Positions 60,329-64,000 of a stretch of 64,000 nucleotides of DNA are shown piece after piece; position 1 is the first letter of the stretch; each line of letters begins with the position of its first letter. Both the position numbers and the translations under genes were made by a program. Location of the stretch: contig CAWBIM010000003.1 of assembly GCA_963788935.1 (NCBI GenBank), positions 372,001-436,000 on the forward strand, read 5' to 3'. The notes beneath the pieces were generated by a model. The model was not told the DNA's origin and made no database searches. It saw only the letters and a list, made by a program, of their open reading frames with translations. Origin of the DNA: JAOPZW01 sp963788935 (GTDB taxonomy: Bacteria; Actinomycetota; Thermoleophilia; Solirubrobacterales; Solirubrobacteraceae).

Positions 60329-61227
60329 GCCCGCAGCGCCTCGCCCGGGCGGTCCGCAGCGGGCCGCGCCGGGACGCCGAGCAGCGCGCGCGCCTCGGCG
60401 ACCGTCGCGGGCCGCCGGCCGACGTCGAGGGTGAGCTGTCGCGCCTTGGCGACGAGGTCGCCGTTCGAGCGCGCCATCGTCCCGTCCGGCAGGTAGAGGT
60501 TGTCCTCGAGGCCGACGCGCACCGACCCGCCGAGGGTCAGCGCGGCGGCGACGAGCAGCCACTGCGCGCGCGAGATCCCGATCACGCCCCAGTGTGAGCC
60601 GGCGGGCAGGTTGTCGGCCATCGCCGCGAGGTTGCGGGCGGTCGCCGGGACGCCGCCGGTGACGCCCATGACGAACGAGGCGTGCAGCGGCGCCCGGAGC
60701 AGGCCCATGTCGACGAGCGGGTCGAGCGAGCCGACGTGGCCCGTGTCGAAGCACTCGTGCTCGGGCTTGACCCCGGCCTCCGCCATCGCCTCGAGCAGCG
60801 CGATGATCTCGTCGAACGGATTGGCGAAGACGGCCGAGAAGACGAAGTCCTTGCGCCGCGCCGAGTACTTCGCGTAGTTCATCGAGCCCATGTTCAGCGC
60901 CGCGACCTCCGGCCGCAGCGCGCGCAGGTAGGCGACGCGGGTCTCGACGCTCACGCCGACGGCGCCGGTCGAGTAGTTGACGATCACGTCGTCGCCGACC
61001 TCGGCCCGGATCGCCTCGGTGATCGCGCGGTAGTCCTCGACGGCGTGGCTCGGCGTCCCGTCCGGCCGGCGGGCGTGGATGTGGATCATGACCCCGCCCT
61101 CGTCCACGATCCGGCGCGCCTCGGCGGCGTACTCGGCCGGCGTGTACGGGATCGCCGGGCACTGGTCGCGATTGGCCAGCGCGCCGGAGATCGCGCAGGT
61201 GATGATGACCGGGTCGTCGAGGCTCAC
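60325..61227 (-). CDS. 3-keto-5-aminohexanoate cleavage enzyme family (BKACE)
   Basis: A 300-residue beta-keto acid cleavage enzyme. The zinc site appears in GVMIHIHARRPDG, and other family blocks are CFDTGHVGSL and VGLEDNLYLPDG with the conserved Glu. BKACE proteins condense a beta-keto acid with acetyl-CoA, giving acetoacetate and a new acyl-CoA; the substrate varies (keto-aminohexanoate, dehydrocarnitine and others). The GTG at 61227 is nine bases after TAGCGT. It is followed by the AMACR-like gene, which fits an acyl-CoA product that must be racemised. Confidence 0.9.
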   Translation of the reverse strand: MSLDDPVIITCAISGALANRDQCPAIPYTPAEYAAEARRIVDEGGVMIHIHARRPDGTPSHAVEDYRAITEAIRAEVGDDVIVNYSTGAVGVSVETRVAYLRALRPEVAALNMGSMNYAKYSARRKDFVFSAVFANPFDEIIALLEAMAEAGVKPEHECFDTGHVGSLDPLVDMGLLRAPLHASFVMGVTGGVPATARNLAAMADNLPAGSHWGVIGISRAQWLLVAAALTLGGSVRVGLEDNLYLPDGTMARSNGDLVAKARQLTLDVGRRPATVAEARALLGVPARPAADRPGEALRA

Positions 61228-61236
61228 GCGGGCGGA

Positions 61237-61242
61237 ACGCTA
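61237..61242 (-). promoter_or_regulatory. -10 element TAGCGT of the BKACE operon
   Basis: TAGCGT ends nine bases before the GTG at 61227. Confidence 0.5.
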
Positions 61243-61317
61243 GCGGCGTGGCGCCGGACGTGATGTGGGTACGCCCGCGGCGCGGACCCTCCGCACAATC
61301 CACGGAAAGGACCTTCC

Positions 61318-61587
61318 ATGATCGGAGCGATCATCCTCGGCATCGTCGCCGGGTTCCTCGGCCGGCTGCTCATGCCGGGACGCGACCCGATGGGCTTCTT
61401 CGCCACGGTGCTGCTCGGCCTCGCCGGCTCCGTCGTCGGCTTCCTGCTCTTCACCGAGCTGCTGGGCATCGGCGACAACGAGACGTTCGACCTCGGCGGG
61501 CTCATCGGCGCCGTCATCGGCGTGCTGATCCTGCTCGCGCTGTACCGCGCGTTCCTCGCCCGGCGCGCCGGGCCGGCCGTGCGCTGA
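61318..61587 (+). CDS. GlsB/YeaQ/YmgE family membrane protein
   Basis: An 89-residue transglycosylase-associated protein with three glycine-rich membrane helices: GAIILGIVAGFLGRLLMPG, FFATVLLGLAGSVVGFLLF and LIGAVIGVLILLALY. The family is stress-induced in many bacteria; its biochemical role is not known. GGAAAGGACC precedes the ATG. It converges with the CHRD gene and is followed by a strong hairpin. Confidence 0.92.
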   Translation: MIGAIILGIVAGFLGRLLMPGRDPMGFFATVLLGLAGSVVGFLLFTELLGIGDNETFDLGGLIGAVIGVLILLALYRAFLARRAGPAVR

Positions 61588-61612
61588 GCCCGCGCCCTCC
61601 GCAGGCTCAGCT

Positions 61613-61641
61613 GACCCCCGTCGCTCCCGCCGACGGGGGTC
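61613..61641. terminator. hairpin between converging genes (GlsB-like and CHRD)
   Basis: GACCCCCGTCG (61613-61623) and CGACGGGGGTC (61631-61641) form a perfect eleven-base stem with a seven-base loop. It can serve both strands; there is no long T-run. Confidence 0.75.
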
Positions 61642-61664
61642 GCTGCGGGGGGTTTCGCTACGGA

Positions 61665-62177
61665 CTAGCCGTCGTTGCCGCCACCGCCGCCGTTGTCGTC
61701 GCCGGCCTCGTTGCCGCCGCCGTTGTCATCGGCCTTGAGCTGCCCGCGGGCGGCGCCGCCCGGGTTCGCCGGCGTGTGGACGTTGGCGTAGTAGCCGCTC
61801 GGGTTGCGCCGGATCGCGCTGACCACGCTGGCCTTCGCCGTCACGCACTTCTTCGAGATGCGCGGGCTGACGCCCTTGAACGTCGGCTTCAGGTCGATGA
61901 CGATGCCGCCGTTCGTGCCGGCCTTGCCCTTGTGGATGTGCGCCGCGATCGGCTTCGCGCCGAGCGCCCGGACGGACATCGTGTAGCACGCCTGGCCGTT
62001 CTTGAACTCGACCTTGAACGTGCCTGCAGCACTCGACGGGCCCTTCGGGCTCTCGCTGCTGCCCTTCATGGTGGCGGTGAACTCGTTGTTCGAGCTCTGT
62101 GCGCCGGCCATCGCGACGCCGATCGTCATGCCGACCACCGCCAGCGCGAGGATCGCCCTCATCAGTCGCTTGGACAT
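61665..62177 (-). CDS. secreted CHRD domain protein
   Basis: A 170-residue exported protein. A signal peptide occupies about residues 1-27 (AVVGMTIGVAMAGAQS). The CHRD domain follows at about 30-145: EFTATMKGSSESP, IAAHIHKGKAGTNGGIVIDL and YYANVHTPANPGGAARGQL, which are the usual patterns. The last 20 residues are Gly/Asn/Asp repeats that form a disordered tail. CHRD was first described in chordin; in bacteria its role is not established. GGAGGGG lies just before the ATG, and a palindrome sits 26 bases upstream of the start. Confidence 0.9.
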   Translation of the reverse strand: MSKRLMRAILALAVVGMTIGVAMAGAQSSNNEFTATMKGSSESPKGPSSAAGTFKVEFKNGQACYTMSVRALGAKPIAAHIHKGKAGTNGGIVIDLKPTFKGVSPRISKKCVTAKASVVSAIRRNPSGYYANVHTPANPGGAARGQLKADDNGGGNEAGDDNGGGGGNDG

Positions 62178-62202
62178 GTCACTCCCCTCCGATAAGAGAG
62201 AC

Positions 62203-62217
62203 GGTTGCTGTGCAACC
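62203..62217. promoter_or_regulatory. palindrome GGTTGCtgtGCAACC before the CHRD gene
   Basis: Two perfect six-base half-sites around three bases, 26 bases upstream of the CHRD ATG at 62177. This is a plausible operator or promoter-overlapping site. Confidence 0.4.
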
Positions 62218-62281
62218 TGTATGACGCGCCACTCCGTGGATCCTTCCCGGGTATGTCAGCGGCGGTTGCGACCCGCCGGCC

Positions 62282-63868
62282 TCAGACCGGGACGACCGCG
62301 TTGCGCTTCCAGGGCCGCTGCGTCGTCTTGCCCTCCGCCATCTCGAGCGCGCGGCAGATCACCGGACGCGTCTCACGCGGGTCGATCACGTCGTCGATCA
62401 TCCCGTTGCGCGCCGCGATGTACACGTCGATGATCTGGCGGTAGGCGGCGATCAGCTCGGCCTTCTTGGCGGCCGGATCCTCGGCTTCCTCGACCTGGCG
62501 GCGCATGACGATCTCGACCGCCCCCTCCGCGCCCATCACGCTGATCTCGGCCGTCGGCCACGCGACGATGACGTCGGGCTCGTACGCGCGGCCGTTCATG
62601 ACGTAGTAGCCCGCGCCGTAGGCCTTGCGCAGCACGACCGTGACCTTCGGGACGGTCGCCGCCGCGACGGCGTGGAGCATCTTGGCGCCGTGGCGGATGA
62701 TCCCGGCCGCCTCGACCTTCGTGCCGACCATGAAGCCGGGGACGTCCTGGAGGAAGACGAGCGGCAGGCCGAAGGCGTTGCAGAGGTTGACGAACCGCGC
62801 GGCCTTGTCGGCCGAGTCGTTGTCGAGGATCCCGCCGAGGTGGCGCGGCTGGTTGGCGACGATCCCGGCCGGCCGCCCGCCGAAGCGCGCCAGGCACGTC
62901 ACGATCGTCTTCGCCCACTGCGGCTTGAGGCTCAGGTACGCGCCGTCGTCGACGATCCGGCGGATCACGTCCTCGACGTCGTAGGGCTTGCGGTTGGACT
63001 CCGGCAGCACGTCGAGGAGCGCCTCGTCACGGCGGTCGACCGGGTCGGCGGTCGCGCGCCGCGGCGGCGCCTCGCCGTTGTGCGACGGGAAGTAGGACAG
63101 GTACTCGCGGATCCGGGCGATGCACTCCTCGTCGTCGGCCACCTCGAGGTCGCCGACGCCCGACTTGCGGCAGTGCACGCGCGAGCCGCCGAGCTCCTCC
63201 TGGGTGACGTCCTCGCCGATCGCGGCGCGGACCAGGTGCGGGCCGGCGAGCGCCATCGACCCGCGCCCCTTCACCATCGGGACGAAGTCGGCCAGCCCCG
63301 GGATGTACGCGGTCCCGGCGGCACACGGGCCCATGAGCGCGGCGACCTGCGGGATGACCCCGCTCGCCACGACCTCCTCGCGGAAGAGGTGGCCCGAGCC
63401 GGCGAAGAGCGAGCCGACCGCCTCCTGGATGCGCGCGCCGGCGCTGTCGAGGAGCCACACGAACGGCATCCGCTTGGTCAGGGCCAGGTCGCGCAGGCGC
63501 GAGACCTTGATCTCGCCGGTCGTGCCCATCGAGCCGGCCATCACGGTGAAGTCGTAGGCGCAGACCGCGACGAGCCGGCCGTCGACCCGGCCGTAGCCGG
63601 TGATGACGCCGTCGGCGGGCGCGTCGCGGTCCTCGAGGCCGCGGACCGAGTGGTGGATCCCGGCGTGGAGGCCGAGCTCGGTGAACGTGCCGGGCTCGAC
63701 GAGGAGGTCGATCCGCTCGCGGGCGGTCAGCTTCCCGGCGTCGTGCTGCTTGGCGATGCGCTCCGGGCCGCCGCCGAGGCGGGCCCGCGCGCGCCGCGCC
63801 TCGAGGTCCTCGGCGAGCGGGCGCAGGATGGACGGTGCGCCGGCGATGGGCCCGCTGTCGGTGGCCAT
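62282..63868 (-). CDS. acyl-CoA carboxylase beta subunit (carboxyltransferase)
   Basis: A 528-residue biotin-dependent carboxyltransferase of the propionyl-CoA/methylcrotonyl-CoA/acetyl-CoA group. Both crotonase-like halves are present: N-half GSMGTTGEIKVSRLRDLAL, LLDSAGARIQEAVGSLFAGSG, and C-half FLQDVPGFMVGTKVEAAGIIRHGAKML, VLRKAYGAGYYVMNGRAY. The acyl-CoA oxyanion loops are the Gly-rich ones in those motifs. The acyl-CoA preference is not readable without comparing a few residues to known structures. ATG at 63868 gives MATDSGPIAGAP; an in-frame extension to 63994 would add an unlikely leader. The biotin carboxylase subunit is not in the window. Confidence 0.9.
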   Translation of the reverse strand: MATDSGPIAGAPSILRPLAEDLEARRARARLGGGPERIAKQHDAGKLTARERIDLLVEPGTFTELGLHAGIHHSVRGLEDRDAPADGVITGYGRVDGRLVAVCAYDFTVMAGSMGTTGEIKVSRLRDLALTKRMPFVWLLDSAGARIQEAVGSLFAGSGHLFREEVVASGVIPQVAALMGPCAAGTAYIPGLADFVPMVKGRGSMALAGPHLVRAAIGEDVTQEELGGSRVHCRKSGVGDLEVADDEECIARIREYLSYFPSHNGEAPPRRATADPVDRRDEALLDVLPESNRKPYDVEDVIRRIVDDGAYLSLKPQWAKTIVTCLARFGGRPAGIVANQPRHLGGILDNDSADKAARFVNLCNAFGLPLVFLQDVPGFMVGTKVEAAGIIRHGAKMLHAVAAATVPKVTVVLRKAYGAGYYVMNGRAYEPDVIVAWPTAEISVMGAEGAVEIVMRRQVEEAEDPAAKKAELIAAYRQIIDVYIAARNGMIDDVIDPRETRPVICRALEMAEGKTTQRPWKRNAVVPV

Positions 63869-64000
63869 GAGGGCGTCGATCCTTCGGTCGGAGGCGGGGT
63901 AAGGGGCTGCGCGCGCAGCGTAAGGCCGGCCACGGCAAATGTGCTCCATCCTCCCGATGTGGGCGGCCCTGTCGTAGCCGACCATGGATCCCATGCTGAT

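Overview
The window is a contiguous piece of a very GC-rich chromosome. Most genes end in overlapping GTGA, ATGA or TGATG junctions, first genes of operons tend to carry a TANNNT -10 element a few bases before the start codon, and the gene content is actinobacterial: a six-domain mce operon with two YrbE permeases, a PucR-type regulator, HemQ-like heme synthesis and an MMPL transporter. Type III glutamine synthetase, a mannosyltransferase-flippase fusion and an mce operon that carries its own ATPase point to a deep actinobacterial lineage such as Thermoleophilia (Solirubrobacterales). That placement is inference from gene content, not a phylogeny. No rRNA, tRNA, CRISPR array, insertion sequence or prophage was seen.

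Layout. 1-14457 (minus): an envelope lipid-transport operon, reading YrbE, YrbE, MlaF-like ATPase, six MCE domains in five reading frames (two fused), a badly frameshifted RND/MMPL-type exporter and the start of a membrane-anchored redoxin. 14598-17335 (plus): lipoprotein, four-helix membrane protein and tail-anchored coiled-coil protein. 17366-22835: nitrogen module, amt-PII-pucR (minus) divergent from glutamine synthetase III (plus). 22916-25265: small ABM-like protein, patatin phospholipase and a 600-base structured non-coding stretch. 25266-36795: metH, CNNM-type membrane protein, GIY-YIG and NYN nucleases, a nucleotide cyclase-ATPase-TPR signalling protein and a glycosyltransferase-flippase fusion. 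36944-43701: HemQ-like protein, AlkA-like glycosylase, secreted glycosidase-like protein, an Fe-S module (ErpA/IscA, BolA, Grx4), and mtnA with two zinc dehydrogenases. 43828-50093: MMPL transporter, small oxidoreductase-like genes, agmatinase, XRE-cupin regulator, cyclase and dodecin. 50150-54476: DegV, a run of small membrane proteins, TetR regulator, nitrilase, DUF2804. 54535-59071: a four-step amino-sugar catabolic operon (MFS, SIS deaminase, ROK kinase, NagA). 59099-63868: CaiB/AMACR-like and BKACE enzymes, GlsB-like and CHRD proteins, acyl-CoA carboxylase beta subunit.

Sequence quality. At least seven otherwise intact genes (metH, MMPL, ROK kinase, DUF2804 and others) are each broken by one single-base indel, and the first transporter by six or more. 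The residues on both sides remain family-like, so most of these look like assembly errors rather than gene decay. Coordinates for such genes are given for the whole gene.
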